Shown here one piece after another: positions 25,436 through 33,874 of a DNA stretch of 64,000 nucleotides (position 1 is its first letter; each line of letters opens with the position of its first letter). The DNA is from Sva-25 sp037385685. GTDB taxonomy: Bacteria; Pseudomonadota; Gammaproteobacteria; Chromatiales; Chromatiaceae. A program made the position numbers and the translations under genes. Location: the NCBI GenBank assembly GCA_037385685.1, contig JARRMW010000002.1:62001-126000 (forward strand). Reading direction: 5' to 3'. Below the pieces are notes generated by a model. The model did not search any database, was not told the origin of the DNA, and was given only the letters and a program-made list of their open reading frames with translations.

Positions 25436-26397
25436 GGCAAATGGACCTGCGCAGGAACGCCACTTGGCAGCCTTGCTGCTGACGAAGGCAGTTGAACTTC
25501 CGCGAGGTACATCAAACGGCTGCGGTTCTCGCGCGTCAGGCCATAATAGGGGGTGAATGCGGGTTCGGAACTGATCCAGCGAACCGTTCCATCGAAGACC
25601 TCGTCGATGCCATCCACGCTGACCTTTAGTGAATCACCCTCGGTAATGCTTACACGCCACGGCTCTGGTATGTAGACGCGAGCATAGGGAGCATCACCCG
25701 CAAGCAGAATTGCAACCGGGCTGCCGATCGTGACGCGTTCGCCGAGATTCCATGGCAGATTATCGAGAACCCCATCCTGTGAGGCACGAATGGTCAGATC
25801 AGCCAGCAACTTCTCTTCGCTTGCGAGTACCGCTTTTGCTGCGTCGAGCTCAGACCGGGCCATTCGAAGGTCTTCCTCACGACTGCCATTCTCCAGTTCC
25901 CGCAATTTTTCCTGTGCGCTTAGCAGGTTGGCTTTCGCCGCATCTCTTTTGGCCATTGCCAGGTCAAGCTGCGATTGACTGACTGCGCCACGTTCGACCA
26001 GGTCCTTGTCACGCGCATAGACTTTTTCGGTTTCCACGAGCTCCGCCCGGGCACCTGCGACATTCGCCCTGGCTGCAGCGACTTCCTCTTCCCTCGCACC
26101 GGCAAGCAACTTGTCAAGCTGTGCCCGGACGCGTGCCATTTCCGCCCTGGCCTTGTCGACCTTGGCCTTTTGCAGCCGGTCATCCATTCGCAGGAGCACG
26201 GTGCCTTTTTTCACATAGGCGCCCTGGTTGACCGGCGTTTCAGTGATCACCTCGTTAACTGTTGCTGTATGTGCTACCCGGTCGCGCTCGAGGGTGCCAA
26301 GAGCAACATTGGTCTCTGAATCCGAACAGCCGGAAAGTGTACTCATCAGGGCGACAAGCAGGATGCTGGTCATACGACCGATATGGCGCTCATGCAT
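25432..26397 (-). CDS. HlyD-family membrane fusion lipoprotein of the efflux system
   Basis: A 321-residue periplasmic adaptor. The N-terminus has a signal and lipobox-like LSGC near residues 21-24, followed by a biotinyl-lipoyl half (TPVNQGAYVKKGTVLLRMDD), a coiled-coil hairpin at about 75-195 rich in Ala, Glu and Arg, and a barrel domain after 200. It would bridge the ABC permease to the outer membrane or stabilise release of the substrate. It is the first gene of the three-gene operon. Neither the ATG at 26397 nor the one at 26373 has a good ribosome-binding site, so the start is uncertain. Confidence 0.9.
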   Translation of the reverse strand: MHERHIGRMTSILLVALMSTLSGCSDSETNVALGTLERDRVAHTATVNEVITETPVNQGAYVKKGTVLLRMDDRLQKAKVDKARAEMARVRAQLDKLLAGAREEEVAAARANVAGARAELVETEKVYARDKDLVERGAVSQSQLDLAMAKRDAAKANLLSAQEKLRELENGSREEDLRMARSELDAAKAVLASEEKLLADLTIRASQDGVLDNLPWNLGERVTIGSPVAILLAGDAPYARVYIPEPWRVSITEGDSLKVSVDGIDEVFDGTVRWISSEPAFTPYYGLTRENRSRLMYLAEVQLPSSAARLPSGVPAQVHLP

Positions 26398-26613
26398 GTG
26401 TATGCAATCCGTACAGTATGGTTGCGGGGAGAAGTTTCATTATAGCGCGTGTCTTCTTGCGCACCTGATGACAACAAGGATGAGGAACCGATAAATGCAC
26501 AATTTTGCGTGCTCCATAATCGTTAAGGGCTTTTTCAAGCCCGCCATGCTGGATAAGGATCTCAATACTCCAGATGACGTCCAACGGTATTTGGGATCAC
26601 AGTTGCGCTAGCG

Positions 26614-27174
26614 TTATCCCCTGACTGAGCGGACTGTTGCAGAGAGCGGCTGGTGAGGAACAAGGCTGTTCGTGTGGATCACAACCCACTTGTTGCATCC
26701 GTAATAGTTGATCTCCGGACTGACGCTCGGGAAACGTCCACAGTTGAAATAACGCCAGTAAAAACTGTTGTATCCGGTGCATAGACCACTGGATTCATCG
26801 AGCAATGGACAGACCAGCCCGCCCGGGCGGCAGCAGTTCGAGCAGTCCCCGCAGGTGTCACCCGGCTTCCATTCAGGATTGAGAATCGTGACAGCAGGAT
26901 CCGGTGCTTTGGAGGGAGGACTGGAGAGTGGAACAGAGAACATGAAGCCCCTGCTGTCTCGAACGATCAGGCCAAACAGACGGAGTGAATGCGGCAGCAT
27001 GGCCACTCCCCTGTTCCAGTGCCTCCAGAATCGCCAGTCGTTGAAGAAATACCAGCTCATGAGTGGAGCAGTCAGGAATCCCCCGACGACGGTGATGACG
27101 GAAAATCCGATATAGGCGATAAATAACAACCGGGCGAGAACCCAGCGGCTCTTCCGGATTGGAGATGCGGACAA
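26614..27174 (-). CDS. Uncharacterised membrane protein with a Cys-rich C-terminal domain
   Basis: I do not recognise a named family. About 186 residues if started at TTG 27174, which follows AAAGGA by seven bases; the longer upstream frame lacks such a site. Two membrane helices near residues 12-38 (LARLLFIAYIGFSVITVVGG) are followed by a conserved-looking cysteine cluster CGDCSNCCRPGGLVCPLL near 110-130 and a further Cys pair later. The pattern suggests a metal or Fe-S site. It precedes a small exported protein gene on the same strand, separated by 116 bp. Function unknown. Confidence 0.6.
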   Translation of the reverse strand: MSASPIRKSRWVLARLLFIAYIGFSVITVVGGFLTAPLMSWYFFNDWRFWRHWNRGVAMLPHSLRLFGLIVRDSRGFMFSVPLSSPPSKAPDPAVTILNPEWKPGDTCGDCSNCCRPGGLVCPLLDESSGLCTGYNSFYWRYFNCGRFPSVSPEINYYGCNKWVVIHTNSLVPHQPLSATVRSVRG

Positions 27175-27290
27175 AATTGAGTCCTTTCGTTTGTGACAGG
27201 ATGCTTGCCCTGTCCGACAACGATTTGACGAAAAAATTCGCCCGGGACCGGATGACAGGTTTTCTGTGCTTGACGCGATCCCGGAAGAAA

Positions 27291-27659
27291 CTAGCGAATC
27301 GCCCTGCGCTCCTGAATGAGGTTCATGGTTGCGCTGAAAACATCCTGGTCCCTGTTTTCCGCGCGACGGCAAAAATCGACAACCTGCCGGACCATGCCTT
27401 CGCTTCCCGCGCCCCTGGTGACATCCTCACCGGTGGCAAGCGAGAGTGCGGAAACAAAACCCGCCATCCACTCCTGCAGGCGCATGTAAGCGAGAGCTCC
27501 CTCGTCTTCACCCTTTTCCCAGCGTTGCTCGGAGAGTGCGAGATAATCACAACTGCGCACGCCAAAGCCCTGGAGCGCGGGCGCCTCCTGCGCAGAAGAA
27601 TTTATGTATAGGCCCATGAACCCAGTCAATGCAATTGCAACGAATATCCGGTGAATCAT
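27291..27659 (-). CDS. Small exported protein, HdeA/Rap1a-like in layout
   Basis: A 122-residue protein with a clear signal peptide ending near SSAQEA (residue 22). The mature part is about 100 residues with two cysteines, in RSCDYLAL and VVDFCRRAENRD, and a central WMAGFVSALS segment. This matches a broad group of small periplasmic proteins resembling HdeA or Rap1a, with one disulfide. I start it at ATG 27659; the longer frame upstream covers the divergent prk promoter region. Its role is unknown; acid-stress or interbacterial-immunity roles are only possibilities. Confidence 0.6.
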   Translation of the reverse strand: MIHRIFVAIALTGFMGLYINSSAQEAPALQGFGVRSCDYLALSEQRWEKGEDEGALAYMRLQEWMAGFVSALSLATGEDVTRGAGSEGMVRQVVDFCRRAENRDQDVFSATMNLIQERRAIR

Positions 27660-27812
27660 TATTTTTCTCAATAGTGACAATTGGTTATCAAGATGTCTTA
27701 ACAGCTGCCAACTTTTCATGGCAGTCAGCCTGGCTGATGTTGGCGCAGCATGAGACGATCCATTCATAACAGCCAAAAAGGATGAATATGATATAGTTTG
27801 CAGGTTAACAAG

Positions 27813-27853
27813 CACATTGAAAAGCCGAAGGTTTTTCAATGTGTTTTTTCTTT
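27813..27853 (+). terminator. Strong intrinsic-terminator-like hairpin in the leader of phosphoribulokinase
   Basis: A 14-bp stem, cacattgaaaagcc pairing with ggtttttcaatgtg (one G-T pair) around a GAA loop, is followed by TTTTTTCTTTT. It reads as a plus-strand intrinsic terminator 74 bp before the prk start. No plus-strand gene lies upstream within the divergent region, so it ends either a short RNA or a prk leader transcript (attenuation). A TATGAT at about 27786 could be the -10 of that transcript; the -35 is weak. Confidence 0.6.
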
Positions 27854-27926
27854 TCAGCAAACCGCGGTGTCGGGCGATCCAGGGATCACGGCACCATTTA
27901 AAGGTTAACTTTCAAGGGGAGCAACC

Positions 27927-28802
27927 ATGTCCAAGAAACATCCAGTCGTTGCCGTCACGGGTTCGTCAGGCGCAGGCACGACGACCGTCAAACGCGCTTT
28001 TGAACATATCTTCGAGCGAGAGGGTATCAGGGCAGCCGTCGTCGAGGGTGACAGCTACCACCGCTATGACCGCAACGAAATGAAGCAGAAGATGGCTGAC
28101 GAAGGTCTGAGCCACTTCGGCCCGCAAGCCAACCGTTTCGACAAGCTCGAGGAGCTCTTCAAAACCTATGGAGAGACAGGCGGTGGCCAGAAACGTTATT
28201 ACCTCCACAGCCCGGAAGAGGCAGACGAGCATAACGCCCGCCTCGGCACGGACAAGGAACCCGGAGAATTCACGCCCTGGGAGGATCTTCCTTCCGGTAC
28301 GGATTTGCTCTTCTACGAGGGTCTGCATGGACTCGTCAAGACCGATGAGAACGATGTCTCCACCCATGTAGACCTGGGTGTTGGTGTCGTGCCTATCGTG
28401 AACCTGGAGTGGATCCAGAAAATCCATCGTGACAGTGCCGAACGCGGCTACTCTGCCGAAGCGATCGTCGAGACAATCCTTCGCCGTATGCCGGATTACA
28501 TCAATCACATCACGCCGCAGTTCTCGCGCACCGACATCAACTTCCAGCGTGTCTCCACGGTTGACACCTCGAACCCGTTCATCGCGCGCGATATCCCGAC
28601 GCCTGACGAAAGCTTTGTCGTCATTCGTTTCAAGGATCCGAAGAAGTTCCATACGGACTTTGAATACCTGCTGAGCATGATCCAGAACTCCTTCATGTCA
28701 CGCCGCAACACCATCGTTGTCCCGGGTGGCAAGATGGGCTTCGCCATGGAAATCATCCTTGGCCCGATCATCGAGCGCATGATGGACGAAGCGAAAGTCT
28801 GA
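27927..28802 (+). CDS. prk: Phosphoribulokinase, class I
   Basis: A 291-residue cytosolic enzyme that phosphorylates ribulose 5-phosphate to ribulose 1,5-bisphosphate, the acceptor for RuBisCO in the Calvin cycle. The P-loop GSSGAGTTTVKRAFEH lies near residues 12-27. Substrate-binding residues follow in EGDSYHRYDR near 45, and YHG-type DLLFYEGLHGLV near 130. Length and sequence match the octameric bacterial class. AGGGGAG gives a good ribosome-binding site. The gene is monocistronic, with a hairpin leader before it and an intrinsic terminator after it. It shows the organism can fix CO2. Confidence 0.95.
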   Translation: MSKKHPVVAVTGSSGAGTTTVKRAFEHIFEREGIRAAVVEGDSYHRYDRNEMKQKMADEGLSHFGPQANRFDKLEELFKTYGETGGGQKRYYLHSPEEADEHNARLGTDKEPGEFTPWEDLPSGTDLLFYEGLHGLVKTDENDVSTHVDLGVGVVPIVNLEWIQKIHRDSAERGYSAEAIVETILRRMPDYINHITPQFSRTDINFQRVSTVDTSNPFIARDIPTPDESFVVIRFKDPKKFHTDFEYLLSMIQNSFMSRRNTIVVPGGKMGFAMEIILGPIIERMMDEAKV

Positions 28803-28826
28803 TACGGCTTGCGTCTCCACGAAAAA

Positions 28827-28850
28827 GGCAGCCATCCGGCTGCCTTTTTT
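28827..28850. terminator. Intrinsic terminator after prk
   Basis: ggcagcc pairs with ggctgcc around a four-base loop and is followed by TTTTTT; AAAAA precedes the stem, so it can work in both directions. It lies 24 bp after prk and between prk and the convergent dxs gene. Confidence 0.88.
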
Positions 28851-28945
28851 CTTGCTGTCATGAAAAGGAAACTGCGCGACTTACCCGATGAGAGGATTTG
28901 GGAAACAGCCGGAGCGCACCTAACGGATAGCGCAAGGCTACGGAT

Positions 28946-30823
28946 TCAGCCGATGGATTCGAGTCGCGCCCTGATGCGCGCGAGAATCTGATCATGGTCG
29001 AGCCCGGCTTCCTGCAGCTGCTCCTGCTGCGTGCCGTGCTCGATATAGCGATCCGGAAGACCGAGCTGGAGCAGCTCGGTGCATTTCGGCAGGGTGTTGA
29101 GGTACTCTGCCACGGCCGATCCCGCCCCGCCCTGCACCATGTTCTCCTCGAGCGTGACCAGGAGCCTGTGCGAACCGGCGATCCGGGCAAGCAGGGCCTC
29201 ATCGAGTGGTTTGACGAAACGCATGTTGATGACGGACGCATCGAGTTCGTCGCCAATCTTCAGCGCCAGTGGCAACAGGGTACCAAATACCAGCAGCGCC
29301 AACCCTTCTCCGGCACGCCTCTCCTCGGCTTTACCGATCTCGATGACCTCGAGAGCCGGAGACTCCTGAATACCCGGCCCGCCACCGCGCGGATAACGCA
29401 CCATGGCCGGGCCCTCGTATTCATAGGCAGTTTGCAGCATCCGGCGACACTCGGCCTCATCGGCCGGAACCATGATGACCATGTTCGGCAGTGTCCGGCA
29501 GTAGGTCAGATCGAAGATGCCCGCGTGGGTTGCGCCGTCGGCTCCGACCTCCCCTGCACGATCAACGGCATAGGTCACATCGAGGTTCTGCAAGTCCACA
29601 TCGTGGATCATCTGGTCATATGCACGCTGCATGAAGGTTGAATAGATCGCGACAACCGGCTTGAGTCCCTCGCATGCCATGCCGGCAGCCAGGGTCACGG
29701 CGTGCTGCTCGGCTATGCCGACATCGTGATAGCGATCGGGGTACTCCCCGGAAAAGCGCACAAGCCCGGAGCCCTCGCGCATGGCCGGGGTGATGGCATG
29801 CAGACGGCTGTCGGCTGCTGCCGCATCACACAGCCAGTCGCCGAATACGTGGGTATAGGTACGCACTGGCTTGCTCTTGCTCAACTCGCCTGTGACAGGG
29901 TCGAATGGCGTGACGCCATGGTAGGCGACAGGTTTTTCCTCGGCGAACTCGTAACCCTTGCCTTTCTGGGTAACGATATGCAGGAAACGCGGTCCGGACA
30001 TGCTGCGCATGTTGTAGAGCGTCTCGACGACGACCGGCAGGTCGTGGCCGTCGATCGGACCGATGTAGTTGAACCCGAGTTCTTCCCAGAGTGTGCCGGG
30101 CAGCACCATGCCTTTCATGTGCTCTTCCCAGCGATCGGCAAGATCCCGGATCGGTGGAACATGGTTGAGCACGCTGCGGCCCTTGCTCCTGACCTTGTTA
30201 TAGAAACGGCTTGAAAGCACACGCGTGAGATAGTGACTGACTGCGCCGACAGGCGGTGAAATCGACATGTCGTTGTCGTTGAGAATGACGATCAGGTCAA
30301 GATCACGGATCGAGCCTGCATGGTTCAGCGCCTCGAAGGACATGCCACCGGAAAGTGCTCCATCACCGATAACGGCGATGCACTTGCGATTCTCACCCTC
30401 CTGGCGTGCGGCTATCGCCATGCCGAGAGCGGCGCTGATCGAGGTGCTGGAGTGCCCCGTGCCAAAGGTGTCGTATTCCGACTCGGCGCGTCGCGGAAAA
30501 CCCGATATTCCGTCTTTCTGCCGCAGGGTGTGCATGAGTTCCCTGCGGCCGGTGAGAATCTTGTGCGGGTAAGCCTGGTGCCCGACATCCCAGACGATGC
30601 GGTCATCGGGTGTATTGAAGACATAGTGCAATGCAACTGTCAGCTCGACCACGCCCAGTCCCGCGGCCAGGTGCCCCCCCGTCCTGGAGAGCGTCTGGAT
30701 CAGAAAGTCGCGAAGCTCGACGGCGACCTGATTGAGCTCTGCATAATCGAGCCTGCGCATATCCGAGGGCGCATTGATACTTTCGAGCAGGGGAAAGCCG
30801 GATGTTTCTGGAGAAGTGGTCAC
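28946..30823 (-). CDS. dxs: 1-deoxy-D-xylulose-5-phosphate synthase
   Basis: A 625-residue thiamine-diphosphate enzyme that condenses pyruvate with glyceraldehyde 3-phosphate, the first step of the MEP isoprenoid pathway. GDGALSGGMSFEALNHAG carries the ThDP/Mg motif; SEYDTFGTGHSSTSISAALG and IAEQHAVTLAAGMA are further active-site blocks. The ending GTLLPLALKIGDELDASVINMRFVKPLDEALL is typical. I use GTG at 30823, which gives a length like the 620-residue E. coli enzyme; ATG 30853 is the alternative and neither has a clear ribosome-binding site. It diverges from the SpoU methyltransferase, and an ispA gene lies elsewhere in the window. Confidence 0.93.
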   Translation of the reverse strand: MTTSPETSGFPLLESINAPSDMRRLDYAELNQVAVELRDFLIQTLSRTGGHLAAGLGVVELTVALHYVFNTPDDRIVWDVGHQAYPHKILTGRRELMHTLRQKDGISGFPRRAESEYDTFGTGHSSTSISAALGMAIAARQEGENRKCIAVIGDGALSGGMSFEALNHAGSIRDLDLIVILNDNDMSISPPVGAVSHYLTRVLSSRFYNKVRSKGRSVLNHVPPIRDLADRWEEHMKGMVLPGTLWEELGFNYIGPIDGHDLPVVVETLYNMRSMSGPRFLHIVTQKGKGYEFAEEKPVAYHGVTPFDPVTGELSKSKPVRTYTHVFGDWLCDAAAADSRLHAITPAMREGSGLVRFSGEYPDRYHDVGIAEQHAVTLAAGMACEGLKPVVAIYSTFMQRAYDQMIHDVDLQNLDVTYAVDRAGEVGADGATHAGIFDLTYCRTLPNMVIMVPADEAECRRMLQTAYEYEGPAMVRYPRGGGPGIQESPALEVIEIGKAEERRAGEGLALLVFGTLLPLALKIGDELDASVINMRFVKPLDEALLARIAGSHRLLVTLEENMVQGGAGSAVAEYLNTLPKCTELLQLGLPDRYIEHGTQQEQLQEAGLDHDQILARIRARLESIG

Positions 30824-30871
30824 AGGCCGTATAATCTGCACTAAACGCCGCATTTTAACAGATTCGTCACA

Positions 30872-31420
30872 ATGATCGACAGGCCCCGACTCAGCCCTGC
30901 AGAACGCCGCGAGAAACGCAACCAGGCGATGCGTCGCTATGAAAAGCAGCGACGGCTGAACATGCTCGCAAAGTCCGGCCCGCACAAGATGATTATCGTG
31001 CTTGATCACCTGAAGGCCGGATTCAACGTAGCAAAGATCTTCCGCAGTGCCGAGAGCTTTGGCGCACACGAAATCCACCTCATCAACATTCCGCCGTTTG
31101 ACCCGGCTCCTGCCAAGGGTGGCTTTCGCAAGGTTCCAGCACATTTCCATGACAGTTTTGCCGACTGCTACCGGGAACTCGACGCTCGTGGTTACCACTT
31201 TTTCACACTCGAACCCGGCTGCACCAACCGGCTTGACCAGGTTGAACTGCCTGAAAAATCCGCCTTTGTCATGGGCCACGAGGAGCTTGGAATCAGCTTC
31301 GACACGAGCGATTTCGAGATCGACTGCCTGACCATCAGGCAATTTGGCGACACCCAGAGCCTCAACGTCAGCATCGCAGCATCTATCGTGATGTATGAAT
31401 ATGTCCGCCAGCACGCATGA
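30872..31420 (+). CDS. SpoU/TrmH-family RNA 2'-O-ribose methyltransferase
   Basis: A 182-residue SPOUT-fold enzyme that methylates a ribose in tRNA or rRNA using S-adenosylmethionine. The motifs are NVAKIFRSAESFGAHEIHLI (motif 1, near 50), FVMGHEELGIS (motif 2, near 130) and NVSIAASIVMYEY (motif 3, near 165). A basic N-terminal stretch precedes them. The target site cannot be inferred. It overlaps the FAD oxidoreductase gene by 26 bases, forming the start of a three-gene group concerned, in my view, with RNA modification. Confidence 0.88.
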   Translation: MIDRPRLSPAERREKRNQAMRRYEKQRRLNMLAKSGPHKMIIVLDHLKAGFNVAKIFRSAESFGAHEIHLINIPPFDPAPAKGGFRKVPAHFHDSFADCYRELDARGYHFFTLEPGCTNRLDQVELPEKSAFVMGHEELGISFDTSDFEIDCLTIRQFGDTQSLNVSIAASIVMYEYVRQHA

Positions 31421-32474
31421 CTGCCTGATCATCGGTCAGGGCCTCGCGGGCAGCCTGCTGGCAAGAGAGCTGCTCGCCATGGGGCAGCGCGTGCTCGTCG
31501 TGGATGATCACCACCAGAGCTCCTCTTCAACCATTGCCGGCGGGCTCATCAACCCGGTGACCGGCAAGCGGCTGAGCCTGCAGCCGGGCATCGACTACCT
31601 CCTGCCCGCGGCGCAGAGGCTCTACCGTACTATCGAGCAGAAAGCCCGTCGCCGCTTCTTCTACCCGTTACCCATGCTGCGCATCTTCCAGGATGATCAG
31701 GAACGTGTTTATTTTCAACGCCGCATGGATGATCCGGCCTACGCACCCTACATGCAGCCTTTGCCCGCTACCGACCTGCTGCGTGACACCCATGCCCCCT
31801 TTGGCGGCTGTATCCAGACGCATACCGGCTTTCTGCGCCTTGCTGAGATGCTCGAGTGGCTGCGTGATGAATTCATGATCGCGAACAGCTTCGTCAGGGC
31901 AAACTTCAGGCACGAGGATCTCACAGTTGGCGCATCGGGGATCGAGTGGAACGGACACCGCGCCACCAGCGTTATATTTTGCGAAGGATTTCGCGGCGCC
32001 CTGAATCCGTGGTTCAGTCAACTCCCGTTCCAGCTTGCCAGGGGCGAGATCATCGACGGTATGCCGGAGCGGCCACTTCACCCGCATGACCACATCATCA
32101 ATGCCGGACGCTGGCTGCTCCCCGAGCCCGATGGCCGCTACCGTTTCGGCGCAACCATGGAGTGGGACAACATTGATACCCATGTCACGGAAGATGCGCG
32201 GCAGGCACTGGCCGACGCCTTCCATGAACGCTTTCCGGACATCGCTTTCACTGTTACCGGCCAGCGTGCCGGCGTGCGACCGGCAACGACGGATCGCCAC
32301 CCCTTCATTGGCAGCCTCCCTGCGCAACCCGCTGTCATGATCTTCAACGGCTTTGGTGCGAAGGGCGGACTGCTGATCCCCTGGTATGCGAGGCAGTTTG
32401 CGAATCATCTCGTCAACGGCGAACCTCTCGACCCGGCAGCGGATATCCGGCGTTATGACAAGACGACTGACTGA
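31395..32474 (+). CDS. FAD-dependent oxidoreductase of the DAO type
   Basis: A 359-residue flavoprotein. The N-terminal FAD site reads LIIGQGLAGSLLARELL, followed by a TIAGGLINPVTGKRLS segment; the C-terminal FAD-binding part has GVRPATTDRHPFIG and FNGFGAKGGLLIPWYA. This is the D-amino-acid-oxidase fold used by glycine oxidases and by the oxidase half of MnmC. It overlaps the SpoU gene upstream and a YtqB/MnmM-like methyltransferase downstream by 20 bases. An MnmC(o)-like role on modified tRNA wobble uridine is inference from that pairing, not from a diagnostic residue. Confidence 0.82.
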   Translation: MNMSASTHDCLIIGQGLAGSLLARELLAMGQRVLVVDDHHQSSSSTIAGGLINPVTGKRLSLQPGIDYLLPAAQRLYRTIEQKARRRFFYPLPMLRIFQDDQERVYFQRRMDDPAYAPYMQPLPATDLLRDTHAPFGGCIQTHTGFLRLAEMLEWLRDEFMIANSFVRANFRHEDLTVGASGIEWNGHRATSVIFCEGFRGALNPWFSQLPFQLARGEIIDGMPERPLHPHDHIINAGRWLLPEPDGRYRFGATMEWDNIDTHVTEDARQALADAFHERFPDIAFTVTGQRAGVRPATTDRHPFIGSLPAQPAVMIFNGFGAKGGLLIPWYARQFANHLVNGEPLDPAADIRRYDKTTD

Positions 32475-33018
32475 ACTTGCTCACGAGGTGGTCGCCGGGC
32501 ATGTGCATGCCGGTGATATTGTCATCGATGCAACCATGGGCAACGGGCACGACACCCTCTTCCTTGCGCAGCTTGTCGGCGAAACAGGGCATGTCTATGC
32601 TTTCGATCTGCAGCAGCAGGCGATCGACCAGACACGTGCACGACTGCAAATGAACGGGGCCGCGAAACAGGTCACGCTCATCAAGGGAAATCATGCAGAG
32701 ATGGCCCGGCTGCTTCCAGCGGGAATCGCAGGAAGTGTCGCCGCGGTCATGTTCAACCTCGGTTACCTGCCCGGTGGCGATAAAAGCGTCACAACCACGG
32801 CCGAATCGACCTTGCATGCGCTCGATGCCTCACTCGAACTCATCAGGCCCGGCGGTCTCATCTCACTGCTGATCTATGTCGGCCATGCCGGTGGCATGGA
32901 AGAGCATCGAGTCATAACAGAGTGGCTGGAAAAGGCAGGTGGCAGGGTCCGATGGAAGCATCACAATTCCAGCTGCGCCGGGCATGCGCCAAGACTCTAT
33001 ACCCTCGTCCGAAGCTGA
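32455..33018 (+). CDS. Class I SAM methyltransferase of the YtqB/MnmM family (PF06962-like)
   Basis: A 187-residue methyltransferase. VIDATMGNGHDTLFLAQLVG carries the SAM-binding motif I near residue 25; VAAVMFNLGYLPGGDKSVTT near 100 is the family hallmark; LISLLIYVGHAGGMEEH and NSSCAGHAPRLYTLVR complete it. Bacillus subtilis YtqB was reported to be MnmM, which methylates nm5s2U in tRNA. The start is ATG 32455, inside the end of the oxidoreductase gene. Pairing with an MnmC(o)-like flavoprotein suggests a split equivalent of MnmC. It ends the plus-strand group. Confidence 0.85.
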   Translation: MTRRLTELAHEVVAGHVHAGDIVIDATMGNGHDTLFLAQLVGETGHVYAFDLQQQAIDQTRARLQMNGAAKQVTLIKGNHAEMARLLPAGIAGSVAAVMFNLGYLPGGDKSVTTTAESTLHALDASLELIRPGGLISLLIYVGHAGGMEEHRVITEWLEKAGGRVRWKHHNSSCAGHAPRLYTLVRS

Positions 33019-33078
33019 CCAAACGCTCCGGGAAAAGCGAGTATCCCGGGTCCATCAGTACCGTCACCCTCCCCCGTA

Positions 33079-33516
33079 TCAGGCGCTATCCACCTCTGGA
33101 GTGAATACCTCCTGGCCGAACCAGTCGACGAGCTGCTCCCTGATCCGTGCGACCTCGTCCCCGGAATAATCTTCCCGCACAAGCGGCGCCCCCCAGACCA
33201 CGCCGGGCCAGCACTCGTCTGATTCGTACCTGCCGATGACATGCACATGCATCTGACGCACAACGTTGCCAATCGCGCCGAGGTTGATCTTGTCGACCCT
33301 GAACGTGACCTTGACGAACTTGCCGAGAATGCTGGTTTCGTGGAACAGCTCGAGCTGATCGTCGTGTGGCAGTTCGACAACCTCGGTTTCACTGGTCTCC
33401 GGAACGAGAATGAACCAGGGAATGGAGCGATGACGGTAGAGCAGCAGATAGGCATAGCGGAACCTGCCGAGAAGATGGCAATCCTTGCGCAGAACGGGGT
33501 CGATATCGAAAGCCAT
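33079..33516 (-). CDS. HIT-family (histidine triad) protein
   Basis: A 145-residue protein of the HIT superfamily of nucleotide hydrolases and transferases. The degenerate triad VRQMHVHVIGRYESD lies near residues 87-101, with the first parts of the fold (WFILVPETSETEVVELP) before it. The last His of the usual HxHxHxx is replaced, as in a well-known proteobacterial subgroup. Likely substrate: a nucleotide phosphoramidate or dinucleoside polyphosphate. It is a single gene convergent with the methyltransferase group. Confidence 0.85.
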   Translation of the reverse strand: MAFDIDPVLRKDCHLLGRFRYAYLLLYRHRSIPWFILVPETSETEVVELPHDDQLELFHETSILGKFVKVTFRVDKINLGAIGNVVRQMHVHVIGRYESDECWPGVVWGAPLVREDYSGDEVARIREQLVDWFGQEVFTPEVDSA

Positions 33517-33652
33517 GTACCCAACCTACTCTGTTGTTGTGAAACCGCATTTTACACAGCGCTGTGTGGAAAGGCCTGATCGCAGTATCTGGTATCAGAC
33601 ATCATTTTCCTGCAGAAAATAATCTCCGACACCTGATTGACTGCCAAAAGTC

Positions 33653-33750
33653 GTCATCGCGAGGAGGCCACAGGCCGACGTGGCGATCTCTGGCTGGATG
33701 CGAGCATCGAGCACAGGATTGCCACAGTCGCTTCGCTCCTTCGCAATGAC
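33653..33750. repeat. REP/BIME-like interspersed repeat
   Basis: gtcatcgcgaggaggccaca opens the element and its inverted partner, ctccttcgcaatgac, closes it; in between are tggcgatctc and gattgcca, again mirror-related. This is the widespread 'gtcattgcgag...' type of bacterial intergenic repeat that folds into paired hairpins. It lies in the 358-bp gap between the HIT gene and sodB, where no gene is visible. Confidence 0.7.
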
Positions 33751-33757
33751 TCGAATA

Positions 33758-33787
33758 GGGGTCGGAGTCAATGATGACTCCGCCCCC
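33758..33787. repeat. Hairpin ggggtcggagtca / tgactccgcccc
   Basis: A long stem, gtcggagtca against tgactccgcc with a four-base loop, follows the REP-like element directly. There is no T-run. It is probably a further part of the same repeat cluster. Confidence 0.5.
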
Positions 33788-33826
33788 TGATGCAGAGACC
33801 TCGACCTCCACCACTGGCAACACAAA

Positions 33827-33850
33827 CAAAAATGCCCGCTTGCGCGGGCA
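33827..33850 (-). terminator. Intrinsic terminator of sodB
   Basis: On the minus strand TGCCCGC pairs with GCGGGCA around CGAA-like bases and is followed by TTTTTG. It lies 25 bp after the sodB stop and should end that single-gene transcript. Confidence 0.88.
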
Positions 33851-33874
33851 TTGAGTGTCACTGTTCAGAGACCG

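Noticed and set aside
27927..28802. Uridine kinase instead of phosphoribulokinase
   Set aside because: The P-loop family is shared, but the length, the SYHRYDR segment and the C-terminal part match class I bacterial phosphoribulokinase.
33653..33787. CRISPR-like or tRNA-like structure
   Set aside because: The repeats are inverted pairs, not direct repeats with spacers, and no cloverleaf or T-loop consensus is present; it is a REP/BIME-type element.
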